A stretch of DNA of 60,322 nucleotides from Oscillospiraceae bacterium (GTDB lineage: Bacteria > Bacillota > Clostridia > UBA1381). A program made the position numbers and the translations under genes. The notes under the pieces are model-generated. The model saw nothing but the letters and a program-made list of their open reading frames with translations. It was not told where the DNA came from and searched no databases. Location of the stretch: NCBI GenBank assembly GCA_022509025.1, contig JAFLUB010000011.1, forward strand, positions 1 to 60,322, in the 5' to 3' direction. This document shows positions 52,900-60,322 of this stretch, piece by piece; position 1 is the first letter of the stretch; each line of letters starts with the position of its first letter.

Positions 52900-53982
52900 T
52901 ATAACAAGACCGCGCTCCAATATGCAATTTCAGGTGCTGATACAATTATGAAAAAATACACGGCGCAAAATCTCCCGCCATCAGACAGATTTCACTACCA
53001 TCAGGGCGTGTTTCTGACCGGTGTTGAGAGGTTGTATGAGATTACCGGAGAGGAAAAATATTTTAATTACATAAAAGACTGGGTGGACTTCCATATCAGC
53101 CCGAACGGGGATTGTTCTACCTGTCACCTTGACGAATTTGATGATATGCAGCCGGGCAGGCTGCTTATAGGCTTGTATGACAGAACCGGAGATGAGCGGT
53201 ATAAAAAACACCTTGATGTGATAATAAGCGCCGCTGAAAGACACCCCAAAAATGCTTTGGGCGGAGTCTGGCATAAACTCAGATATAAAAACCAGATGTG
53301 GCTCGACTGTATGTACATGATGGGCGTTGTTGTGACTGAGTATGCTCTTAGATTTAATGAGCCGTATCTTATAGAGGTTGTATACCGTCAGATGGAATTA
53401 ATGTACGGTAATATGAGAAATCCCGAAACGGGGCTTCTATACCATGCCTGGGATCATTCCAAAACAGCGTTCTGGGCGGATAAACAAAGCGGCTGCTCAC
53501 CTGACCACTGGGGCAGGGCGATGGGCTGGTTCGCCGTTGCGGCAGTGGAAATCGCGGCTATGCTTCCCGACACGGATAAGCATAAGGCAAAGGTTACGGA
53601 GATTGTGAAGGAAATCCTGCACGCGGTTTTAAAATATCAGGATAAGGAAACAGGTCTGTGGTACCAGGTACTTGATAAAAAAGACGACCCGCGGAACTGG
53701 CATGAAACCTCATGCAGCGCGCTGTTTGTGTATGCGATGAAGAAAGCGGCGGACAGCGGTATTACGGATGATTTATGTGATGAAAATATACGCATAGGTT
53801 ATGAAGGTGTAATAAGCCGGACGAGAGAAGAAAAAACCGGTATTGGTATAGACGGGGTATGCGTGGGAACAGGCGTTGGAAACGCGCCGTATTATTTTTC
53901 GCGCCCGACTGTTTCAACGGATTTGCATGGCATGGGAGCGTTTCTGCTCATGTGTACCCAAATCCATAAAGGGAGAGAGTAG
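52897..53982 (+). CDS. Unsaturated rhamnogalacturonyl/glucuronyl hydrolase, GH88/105
   Basis: Removes the 4,5-unsaturated uronic acid left by pectin lyases. The 361-aa cytosolic enzyme has the alpha6/alpha6 barrel features HYHQGVFLTGVERLYEITG, NQMWLDCMYMMGVV with the likely catalytic Asp, CSPDHWGRAMGWFAVA and WYQVLDKKDDPRNWHETSCSA. It resembles YteR-type GH105 enzymes; GH88 is the other option. With abfA it points to pectin side-chain use. ATG at 52897 has GGAG upstream from the repeat. Confidence 0.88.
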   Translation: MYNKTALQYAISGADTIMKKYTAQNLPPSDRFHYHQGVFLTGVERLYEITGEEKYFNYIKDWVDFHISPNGDCSTCHLDEFDDMQPGRLLIGLYDRTGDERYKKHLDVIISAAERHPKNALGGVWHKLRYKNQMWLDCMYMMGVVVTEYALRFNEPYLIEVVYRQMELMYGNMRNPETGLLYHAWDHSKTAFWADKQSGCSPDHWGRAMGWFAVAAVEIAAMLPDTDKHKAKVTEIVKEILHAVLKYQDKETGLWYQVLDKKDDPRNWHETSCSALFVYAMKKAADSGITDDLCDENIRIGYEGVISRTREEKTGIGIDGVCVGTGVGNAPYYFSRPTVSTDLHGMGAFLLMCTQIHKGRE

Positions 53983-53984
53983 TT

Positions 53985-55706
53985 TTGAAAAGAAAATTAT
54001 TAAGTGTATTAATAATTTTAAGCATGATATTAACGATTAAAGCGGTCTGTGCCGATAATATTAATTCTATACCGGACGAGGCTTATTTTAACAATTATTC
54101 TATGACAAGCTTTACCGTACCGGACGGAGTAAAGTCGATAGGCTCTTATGCGTTTTGTAATTGTCTTTCACTGAAAAATCTGATACTCCCTGAAGGACTT
54201 GAGGAAATCAAAACGCGCGCATTTATGGAATGTGAATCGCTTGTGAGGCTTAGAATTCCTTCCACGGTGAGAACGATAGGAGCAGGAGCCTTTGACGGAT
54301 GTAATAATCTTGTGGAGCTTGAAATTCCCGAAGGTATAACCGAGCTTCCGGATTTTGCTTTTGCAAACTGTACACATCTGGATAAACTGATTTTACCTGA
54401 TACTGTATATTATATCGGAGACAGAGCATTTATAAACTGTGATACGGATATTTACTATGCCGGCAGCGAAGAACAATGGGAAAATATAAAAAAGCACGAC
54501 AAGGCGGAAATCAAGTCGGAGAATAAAATACATTTTAATTATAAGAAGCCGGAAATCAATGTGCCTGATGACGCAATAAAGATTATTCTTGACGGCAGAG
54601 AGCTTGAATGTGATGTGCCGCCTGTGATAATAGATGACAGAACGCTTGTGCCGATGCGCGCTATTTTTGAGGGCATGAATAAAATTGTCTCATGGGAGCA
54701 GGAGACTAAAACGATAATAGTATATGATTCACCTTCCCACATATCTTCCCCGATTATTATGGAGATTGGAAAGTATGATTTTATTATGATTATAAATTCG
54801 GTAAAGCGGACAGTGTCTCTTGAAGTACCGGCGCAGATAATTCAGGACAGAACGATGGTTCCGTTGCGCGCTGTGGCGGAGGCTCTGGGGCGGTATGTTC
54901 AGTGGGACAGCGAAAACAGAATTGTTACAATATCCGAAGTTCCAGAAGGTGTATGCGGATACAGCGCATTCTGGACGCTTGACGACGACGGCACGCTTAC
55001 GATAAGCGGCAGCGGAGATATGTATGACGACAGCTTTTCCTGGGAGGATAAAAAAGATATGGTGAAGCGCGTTGTTATAGAAGAGGGGATAGAGCGTATA
55101 GGAAGAAGAGCCTTTCAGGGCTTTAAAAATCTTGAAAGCGTGGAAATTTCCGATACTGTTAAATCAATAGGAAATATTGCCTTTCATGATTGTTATTCAT
55201 TAAAGACCATAACAATCCCCGAAAGCGTGGAGCAGATTGACCTGAAGGCGTTTGCTTACTGCGAATCCCTGAAGTATGCCGAGGTAAAAGCAAGGGTAAC
55301 TGAGTTACATGGAACTTTCTCCGGATGCGAAAAATTACAATCGGTTGTTCTTCCTGACACTGTGGAAGAGCTTGCCGGAACATTTGAATTTTGCTATGCG
55401 TTGGAGGAGGTTAATATGCCATTGTCTCTTAAGAAGATAGGATACCACACCTTTTTGAAATGCTACAAACTTACAACGCTTAATTTGCCTGAAGGTGTTA
55501 CCGATATAGGAGAGGCGGCGTTCGCGTATAGCAATAACCTTGAAGAGGTGACTCTGCCCGAAGGACTTGAAACAATCGGTGAAAAGGCTTTTTATGAGTG
55601 TAAATCATTAAAGACTATAAATATTCCGTCAAGTGTAAAGAATTTGGATAAAACCGCATTTTGGGAATGTCCTAAGGTGGATATAACAGATAACCGCGTG
55701 GAATAA
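53985..55706 (+). CDS. BspA-like leucine-rich-repeat protein with copper-amine-oxidase-N insert (short paralogue)
   Basis: A 573-aa secreted protein, signal peptide to about residue 23. BspA-type LRR_5 repeats (about 25-185, units such as IGSYAFCNCLSLKNLILPEGL) are followed by a copper amine oxidase N-type region (about 190-320, DDRTLVPMRAIFEG and QDRTMVPLRAVAEALG), then more LRR_5 repeats to the end. These proteins often bind host or plant surfaces. It starts with TTG after GGGAGAGAG. It is a shorter version of the next gene and lacks about 200 residues after the signal peptide. Confidence 0.85.
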   Translation: MKRKLLSVLIILSMILTIKAVCADNINSIPDEAYFNNYSMTSFTVPDGVKSIGSYAFCNCLSLKNLILPEGLEEIKTRAFMECESLVRLRIPSTVRTIGAGAFDGCNNLVELEIPEGITELPDFAFANCTHLDKLILPDTVYYIGDRAFINCDTDIYYAGSEEQWENIKKHDKAEIKSENKIHFNYKKPEINVPDDAIKIILDGRELECDVPPVIIDDRTLVPMRAIFEGMNKIVSWEQETKTIIVYDSPSHISSPIIMEIGKYDFIMIINSVKRTVSLEVPAQIIQDRTMVPLRAVAEALGRYVQWDSENRIVTISEVPEGVCGYSAFWTLDDDGTLTISGSGDMYDDSFSWEDKKDMVKRVVIEEGIERIGRRAFQGFKNLESVEISDTVKSIGNIAFHDCYSLKTITIPESVEQIDLKAFAYCESLKYAEVKARVTELHGTFSGCEKLQSVVLPDTVEELAGTFEFCYALEEVNMPLSLKKIGYHTFLKCYKLTTLNLPEGVTDIGEAAFAYSNNLEEVTLPEGLETIGEKAFYECKSLKTINIPSSVKNLDKTAFWECPKVDITDNRVE

Positions 55707-55745
55707 AATGTAGATGCCGGATATAAATAAAGGGAGAGATTGGTT

Positions 55746-58067
55746 TTGAAAAGAAAATTATTAAGTATATTAATAATTTTAAATATGATATTAACGATTA
55801 CAGCAGTCTGTGCCGATGACAGCGTAGGCGGACAATGCGGCGAGAACGCTGTATGGAGCTATGATTTAAGCACTATAGCCATTTCCGGTACAGGAGATAT
55901 GGAGGATTACCAAAACGGCAAAGAACCGTATATAAAATATACGGAAGAAGCAAAGTACATATCGGTTCGGAATGGAATTACGTCAATAGGAAACTCGGCA
56001 TTCAGAGGATTTTATCTTGTGAGTGCTGTGAATATAGGCAGCGATGTTACTCGCATAGGTGACTATGCGTTCAGTATGTGCCACAGTCTGACTACAATCA
56101 AACTTCCCGACTCGCTTACTGAAATAGGCGAATATGCGTTTTCACACTGCTCAAGACTGGAAAGCATATTAATACCCGAAGGTGTAAGTGAAATAAGGGC
56201 GCGCACGTTTGAGCACAATTACGCTTTAAAAACGGTAGATATTCCATCTACTGTAACCCGGATAGACATATCGGCATTTGAAAAATGTGACGCGCTTGAG
56301 AATATTAATGTATCTGACGCTAATCAATCGTATTATTCGCTTGACGGCGTGCTGTATTCAAGAGAAAATGACGCGCTTCTGCTTGCCCCGAACGGTAAGA
56401 AGGAGATACAAAGTCCAGGTAATATTACTTCTATACCGGACAAGGCTTATTTTAATAACTACAATCTGTCAAGCTTTACCGTACCGGACGGAGTAACGTC
56501 GATAGGCGCGTATGCGTTTGGTAACTGTCTTTCACTGAAAAATCTGATACTGCCGGAAGGACTTACAACAATAAAAGAATACGCATTCATGGACTGTGAT
56601 TTTGTAAGGCTGAAAATTCCTTCCACGGTAAATACGATAGGTGAAGGGGCCTTTGACGGATGCAGCAGTCTTGTGGAACTGGAAATTCCGGAAGGTATAA
56701 CCGAGCTTCCCAATTATATTTTCTTAAGCTGTACGCATATTAATACGCTGATTTTACCGGATACTATACAGTATATAGGCGACAGAGCGTTTTTAAACTG
56801 CGACGCGGACATTTACTATGCCGGAAGCGAGGAACAATGGGAAAATATAAGGAAACACAATAATTCGGGAATTTCGTCAAAGAATAAAATCCATTTTAAT
56901 TATAAAAAGCCTGAAATCAACGCGCCGGATGACGCGATAAAGGTTATTCTTGACGGCAGAGAGCTTGAATGTGATGTGCCGCCTATAATAGTAGATAACA
57001 GAACGCTTGTACCGATGCGCGCTATTTTTGAGGGCTTGAATAAAATTGTCACATGGAAGCAAGAGACTAAGACTGTAAGAGTATATAATTCGCCTCGCAG
57101 TACGGTGCCGGAGCTTATTATGGAAGTTGGAAGATATGACTTTACCGCGAGTATAAAAACGACGGAGAGAGTAATACCTCTTGATGTGCCGGCACAGATA
57201 GTTCAGGACAGAACGATGGTTCCGCTGCGCGCTGTGGCTGAGGCTCTGGGGCGCGACGTCCGGTGGGACAGCGAAAACAGAATTGTTACAATATCTGAAA
57301 TTCCCGAAGGCGTATGCGGATACAGCGCATTCTGGACGCTTGATGATGACGGCACGCTTACGATAAGCGGAAAGGGAGATATGTATGACAACAACTTTTC
57401 ATGGGGAGATAATAAAGACCGTGTGAAACGAGTTGTTATAGAAGAGGGGATAGAGCGTATAGGAAGCCGGGCTTTTGAGCAGTTAAAAAATCTTGAAAGC
57501 GTAGAAATCCCCGATACTGTTAAAACAATTGGTAATCATGCCTTCTTTGACTGTGATTCATTAGAGTCTGTCACAATCCCTGAAAGCGTGGAGCAGATTG
57601 ATATGAACGTATTTGGTAGCTGCAATTCCCTGAAGTATGCTGAGGTAAAAGCAAGAGTAACTGAGCTATATGGAACTTTCACACTTTGTGGTGGTTTACA
57701 ATCGGTTGTCCTTCCGGACACGGTGGAAAAGCTTGACTTAACATTTGATTTCTGCAAATCTCTAGAGGAGGTTAATCTGCCTTCCTCTCTTAAGGAAATA
57801 GGATTTGAAACGTTTTTGCAATGTGACAAACTGACAGCGATTGACGTGCCGGAAGGTGTTATCACTATAGGAGAGAGAGCATTTGGAGGTTGTGATAACC
57901 TTGAGGAGGTAACTCTGCCGGAAGGTCTTGAAACAATCGGTGAAGAGGCTTTTTGCAACTGCAAAGCATTAAAGACGATAAATATCCCGTCAACTGTGAA
58001 GAATTTAGACCAAACCGCTTTTATAAAATGTTATAATGTAGAGATAACAGATAATCGCGTGGAATAA
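55746..58067 (+). CDS. BspA-like leucine-rich-repeat protein with copper-amine-oxidase-N insert (long paralogue)
   Basis: A 773-aa secreted protein. The signal peptide is nearly the same as in the previous gene, followed by an extra block (about 25-220) of GENAVWSYDLSTIAISGTGDM and LRR_5 repeats, then regions that align with the short paralogue from NITSIPDKAYFNN to the shared end ITDNRVE. It contains the same copper amine oxidase N-type region (about 390-530). TTG at 55746 matches the neighbour's start; it is 39 bases after it. Confidence 0.85.
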   Translation: MKRKLLSILIILNMILTITAVCADDSVGGQCGENAVWSYDLSTIAISGTGDMEDYQNGKEPYIKYTEEAKYISVRNGITSIGNSAFRGFYLVSAVNIGSDVTRIGDYAFSMCHSLTTIKLPDSLTEIGEYAFSHCSRLESILIPEGVSEIRARTFEHNYALKTVDIPSTVTRIDISAFEKCDALENINVSDANQSYYSLDGVLYSRENDALLLAPNGKKEIQSPGNITSIPDKAYFNNYNLSSFTVPDGVTSIGAYAFGNCLSLKNLILPEGLTTIKEYAFMDCDFVRLKIPSTVNTIGEGAFDGCSSLVELEIPEGITELPNYIFLSCTHINTLILPDTIQYIGDRAFLNCDADIYYAGSEEQWENIRKHNNSGISSKNKIHFNYKKPEINAPDDAIKVILDGRELECDVPPIIVDNRTLVPMRAIFEGLNKIVTWKQETKTVRVYNSPRSTVPELIMEVGRYDFTASIKTTERVIPLDVPAQIVQDRTMVPLRAVAEALGRDVRWDSENRIVTISEIPEGVCGYSAFWTLDDDGTLTISGKGDMYDNNFSWGDNKDRVKRVVIEEGIERIGSRAFEQLKNLESVEIPDTVKTIGNHAFFDCDSLESVTIPESVEQIDMNVFGSCNSLKYAEVKARVTELYGTFTLCGGLQSVVLPDTVEKLDLTFDFCKSLEEVNLPSSLKEIGFETFLQCDKLTAIDVPEGVITIGERAFGGCDNLEEVTLPEGLETIGEEAFCNCKALKTINIPSTVKNLDQTAFIKCYNVEITDNRVE

Positions 58068-58105
58068 GATGTAGATACCGGAAATAAATTAAGGGAGTGA
58101 TAGTA

Positions 58106-59023
58106 TTGGAACACAAAACCGAAAGACTGGTAAATGATATACTTGACAGCTATAAAGAATTTGACATTACAAATAAAATTGATTCAGAAAATATGCTTAG
58201 TAAAGATATTCTGATAGAAGTGGTGGAGGAGTTGAGGAAGCTGCTTTTCCCCGGATTCTTTGATAATAACCGCGCAAGGAGCGAGTACATAAAATTTCTG
58301 GCGGGAGAGAGACTGGAGTTTATCCAGTATCATTTGAGGAAACAGGTTGCAAAGGCGCTGGGTAATCAGGAGCTTTGCAGTGACTGCGAAAAATCCGAGA
58401 TAAACAAACACGCTGAGAAAATTGTGTACGAGTTTCTCGCAAAGCTTTGTAAAATACGCGAATATCTTTACACTGATATAAAGGCGGCGTATAACGGTGA
58501 TCCCGCCGCGTACAGTACTGATGAGATTATATTCTCATATCCCGGACTGCTTACTATAACGGTGTATAGAATCGCGCATGAGCTATGGCTTTTAGAGGTG
58601 CCTATGATACCGAGAATCATGACGGAGTACGCGCACAGCGTAACGGGTATAGACATTCACCCGGGCGCGAAGATAGGCAAATATTTTTTCATTGACCACG
58701 GTACGGGTATAGTTATAGGTGAAACGACAGTTATCGGTGATAATGTGAAAATTTATCAGGGAGTGACATTAGGCGGATTGTCCACGAGAAAGGGACAGGA
58801 GCTTAAAGGCGTGAAACGCCATCCGACTATCGGAGATAATGTTACTATTTATTCGGGAACATCAATTCTCGGCGGTGATACCGTGATAGGCAACGGCGCG
58901 ACAATCGGCGGTAACGCGTTTATTGTCCGCTCTGTCCCGGAGGGCATGACTGTTCGGGTGAAAAGTCCCGAACTTGAATATTCAGGCGGAGCGTCGGATT
59001 TATTTTATGGATTCGGAATATAA
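58106..59023 (+). CDS. cysE: Serine O-acetyltransferase, long form
   Basis: Activates serine for cysteine synthesis. The 305-aa protein has a helical N-terminal half and a C-terminal left-handed beta helix with GIDIHPGAKIGKYFFIDHGTGIVIGETTVIGDNVKIYQGVTLGG in pieces, plus RHPTIGDNVTIYSGTSILGG. It is the EpsC/long form common in Clostridia. TTG at 58106 has GGGAGTGA upstream. It may be co-transcribed with the BspA genes but is functionally separate. A terminator follows. Confidence 0.92.
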   Translation: MEHKTERLVNDILDSYKEFDITNKIDSENMLSKDILIEVVEELRKLLFPGFFDNNRARSEYIKFLAGERLEFIQYHLRKQVAKALGNQELCSDCEKSEINKHAEKIVYEFLAKLCKIREYLYTDIKAAYNGDPAAYSTDEIIFSYPGLLTITVYRIAHELWLLEVPMIPRIMTEYAHSVTGIDIHPGAKIGKYFFIDHGTGIVIGETTVIGDNVKIYQGVTLGGLSTRKGQELKGVKRHPTIGDNVTIYSGTSILGGDTVIGNGATIGGNAFIVRSVPEGMTVRVKSPELEYSGGASDLFYGFGI

Positions 59024-59034
59024 AAACGATATGA

Positions 59035-59070
59035 AGCGTTCTGAATAAACGCTATTCGGAACGCTTTTTA
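59035..59070 (+). terminator. Intrinsic terminator after cysE
   Basis: AGCGTTC/GAACGCT stem extended by TGAATA/TATTCG, followed by TTTTT. Confidence 0.8.
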
Positions 59071-59122
59071 CTTGCAGAGGTTGGTTGATTCTTCTGTAAG
59101 ATAAACGGAAAGAAGAGAGAAA

Positions 59123-59821
59123 ATGAACAAGAAAACAATTAAAAGCGCGTTTATCGCGTCACTGCCTATTATGGCAGGTTATATAGTATTGGGAATGGGC
59201 TTCGGCGTACTGTTAAACGCTAAAGGCTATTCGTTCTGGTGGGCTATTTTAATATGTATAACGGTATTTTCGGGTACTATGCAGTATGTCGGCGTAAATC
59301 TTCTTGCGAGCGGAGCGTCAATTCTTTCAACTGCGCTGATGACACTTATGGTAAACGCGAGACATCTGTTCTATGGTATTTCCATGCTTGAAAGGTATAA
59401 GAAAATGGGCTGGCGGAAATGGTATGCGTTTTTCGGTCTGACGGATGAAACATATTCGATACTTTGCGTAGACCCCGAACTGCCTGAGGGAGTGGACAGA
59501 AGGAATTTTAATTTTCTTCTGACACTGATGAACCAGTGCTATTGGATTATGGGCGGATTTTTGGGCGCGTTTCTGGCGAGCGCGGTTCCGTTTAATTCAA
59601 CCGGACTGGACTTTTCCATGACTGCGCTGTTTGTTGCAACCTTTGTGGAGCAATGGGAAAAGAATAATCAGCATATCCCTGCTTATATAGGATTGGCAGT
59701 TTCTATAGTCTGTCTGCTTATTTTCGGCGCGGACAAGTTTTTGATTCCGTCAATGATAGGAATAAGTATCGGATTATTCTTGTTAAGAAAAAAGATCGAG
59801 GGGGAAAATAAAAATGATTAA
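59123..59821 (+). CDS. azlC: AzlC family branched-chain amino-acid exporter subunit
   Basis: A 232-aa membrane protein of the AzlC family, exporting branched-chain amino acids with AzlD. It has about six to seven membrane segments, with LPIMAGYIVLGMGFGVL, FSGTMQYVGVNLLASGAS and NARHLFYGISM as family stretches. It overlaps azlD by eight bases. Confidence 0.9.
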   Translation: MNKKTIKSAFIASLPIMAGYIVLGMGFGVLLNAKGYSFWWAILICITVFSGTMQYVGVNLLASGASILSTALMTLMVNARHLFYGISMLERYKKMGWRKWYAFFGLTDETYSILCVDPELPEGVDRRNFNFLLTLMNQCYWIMGGFLGAFLASAVPFNSTGLDFSMTALFVATFVEQWEKNNQHIPAYIGLAVSIVCLLIFGADKFLIPSMIGISIGLFLLRKKIEGENKND

Positions 59822-60140
59822 TACAACTCAATCCCTGATTATAATCGCTGTCATGGCAGGCGTTACGGTGATACTTCGTCTTTTGCCGTATTTTCTGTTC
59901 TCGAAAAATACCCCGAAGGCTGTTTTGTATCTCGGTAATGTACTTCCGTATTCCATTGTGGCAATGCTTTTAGTGTATTGCCTTAAGGAAACTGATTTCA
60001 TAGGAGGCAGCCACGGCATTCCTGAGATTGTATCAGTGCTGCTTGTCGCTGCGCTCCATAAGTGGAAGCATAATATGCTGCTGTCAATCCTCAGCGGTAC
60101 AATTTGCTATATGGTTCTTGTACAGGTGGTATTTGCATAG
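59814..60140 (+). CDS. azlD: AzlD family branched-chain amino-acid exporter subunit
   Basis: A 108-aa small membrane partner of AzlC with three to four membrane segments and the conserved LRLLPYFLFSKNTPKAVLYLG stretch (in two parts). Its ATG lies inside the azlC end, indicating coupling. Confidence 0.88.
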   Translation: MINTTQSLIIIAVMAGVTVILRLLPYFLFSKNTPKAVLYLGNVLPYSIVAMLLVYCLKETDFIGGSHGIPEIVSVLLVAALHKWKHNMLLSILSGTICYMVLVQVVFA

Positions 60141-60179
60141 GTCAGACTGCAAAAGGGGCTGCCCGATTTAGCGCAGACC

Positions 60180-60291
60180 ATAGAAAGGCATTGACTCAGC
60201 ATAAAGCCTGAATTTTTAGATTATTTTAAATAGTTCTTAATGTGGAATTTCGCAATATTTTGCGAAATTCTTCGTTTCTATGCCTTTCTAT
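60180..60291. repeat. Long inverted repeat after azlD
   Basis: ATAGAAAGGCAT (60180-60191) and its exact complement ATGCCTTTCTAT (60280-60291) flank a segment that contains a perfect 11-base-pair hairpin, GAATTTCGCAA/TTGCGAAATTC (60245-60270). It may be a miniature element or a terminator-like structure; no gene is seen here. Confidence 0.5.
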
Positions 60292-60309
60292 TACGAACGA
60301 AACTCACCA

Positions 60310-60322
60310 CTCGACGTACCCA
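60310..60322 (-). repeat. Edge of a second copy of the 15.6-kb structured element core
   Basis: The reverse complement reads TGGGTACGTCGAG, identical over 13 bases to 15743-15755. The rest lies outside the window. Confidence 0.4.

Overview
The window looks like a chromosomal segment of an anaerobic, spore-forming member of the Clostridia. Supporting signs are a complete V/A-type ATPase operon, sporulation sigma factor SigH, a SleB-type cortex hydrolase, a folate ECF S-component behind a THF riboswitch, an L10 leader, and plant cell-wall enzymes (GH51 arabinofuranosidase, GH88/105 hydrolase) beside BspA-like leucine-rich-repeat surface proteins. A gut, pectin/arabinan-degrading Clostridia lineage is plausible, but the species cannot be named from this sequence. 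No rRNA, tRNA, CRISPR array, phage or transposase gene was seen.

Layout: 1-2.0 kb, prs (cut by the window edge) and folT on the minus strand. 2.1-5.6 kb, abfA, a DUF6171-like gene, comFC, a sleB-like hydrolase and a tiny membrane ORF. 5.8-10.3 kb, the ribosomal/transcription cluster rpmG-secE-nusG-rplK-rplA-[L10 leader]-rplJ-rplL-yceD-rpmF. 10.4-11.2 kb, a frameshifted radC. 11.3-17.5 kb, hom-thrB-lysC, rlmB, an ACT protein and a DUF711 protein. 17.6-26.5 kb, the V-ATPase operon H-C-I-K-F-E-A-B-D. 26.6-30.3 kb, ung, coaE, a lytic transglycosylase, a cytidylate-kinase-like protein and uppP. 30.3-38.1 kb, a GGDEF-EAL protein co-transcribed with a BMP-family nucleoside ABC transporter; its codon use differs from its neighbours. 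38.3-43.5 kb (minus), two cyclophilins, gyrA, a methyltransferase and yerC. 43.6-49.2 kb, DUF421/DUF4363, an iron alcohol dehydrogenase and trpDCFA without trpB. 49.2-60.1 kb, a copper-amine-oxidase-N protein, ppa, sigH, a zinc-ribbon protein, the GH88/105-BspA-BspA-cysE cluster and azlCD.

The most striking content is intergenic. Two related families of structured repeats fill the gaps between genes. Family 1 (four copies, about 170-240 nt) ends exactly at the start codons of sleB-like, uppP, a cyclophilin lipoprotein gene and ppa. It folds so that the Shine-Dalgarno sequence of the downstream gene is paired, and several helices show compensatory base changes between copies. Family 2 (four copies plus a fragment) often begins in the last codons of the upstream gene (it supplies the C-terminal REK-stop of both V-ATPase A and B) and usually ends at the start codon of the next gene. 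Family 2 is a mosaic of optional hairpin modules, one of which is also inserted in a family-1 copy. All eight copies lie in the sense direction of their downstream gene. They could be domesticated miniature mobile elements, a new cis-regulatory RNA class controlling translation, or both. A third structured element before the ACT gene shares a 13-nt core with sequence at the window end.
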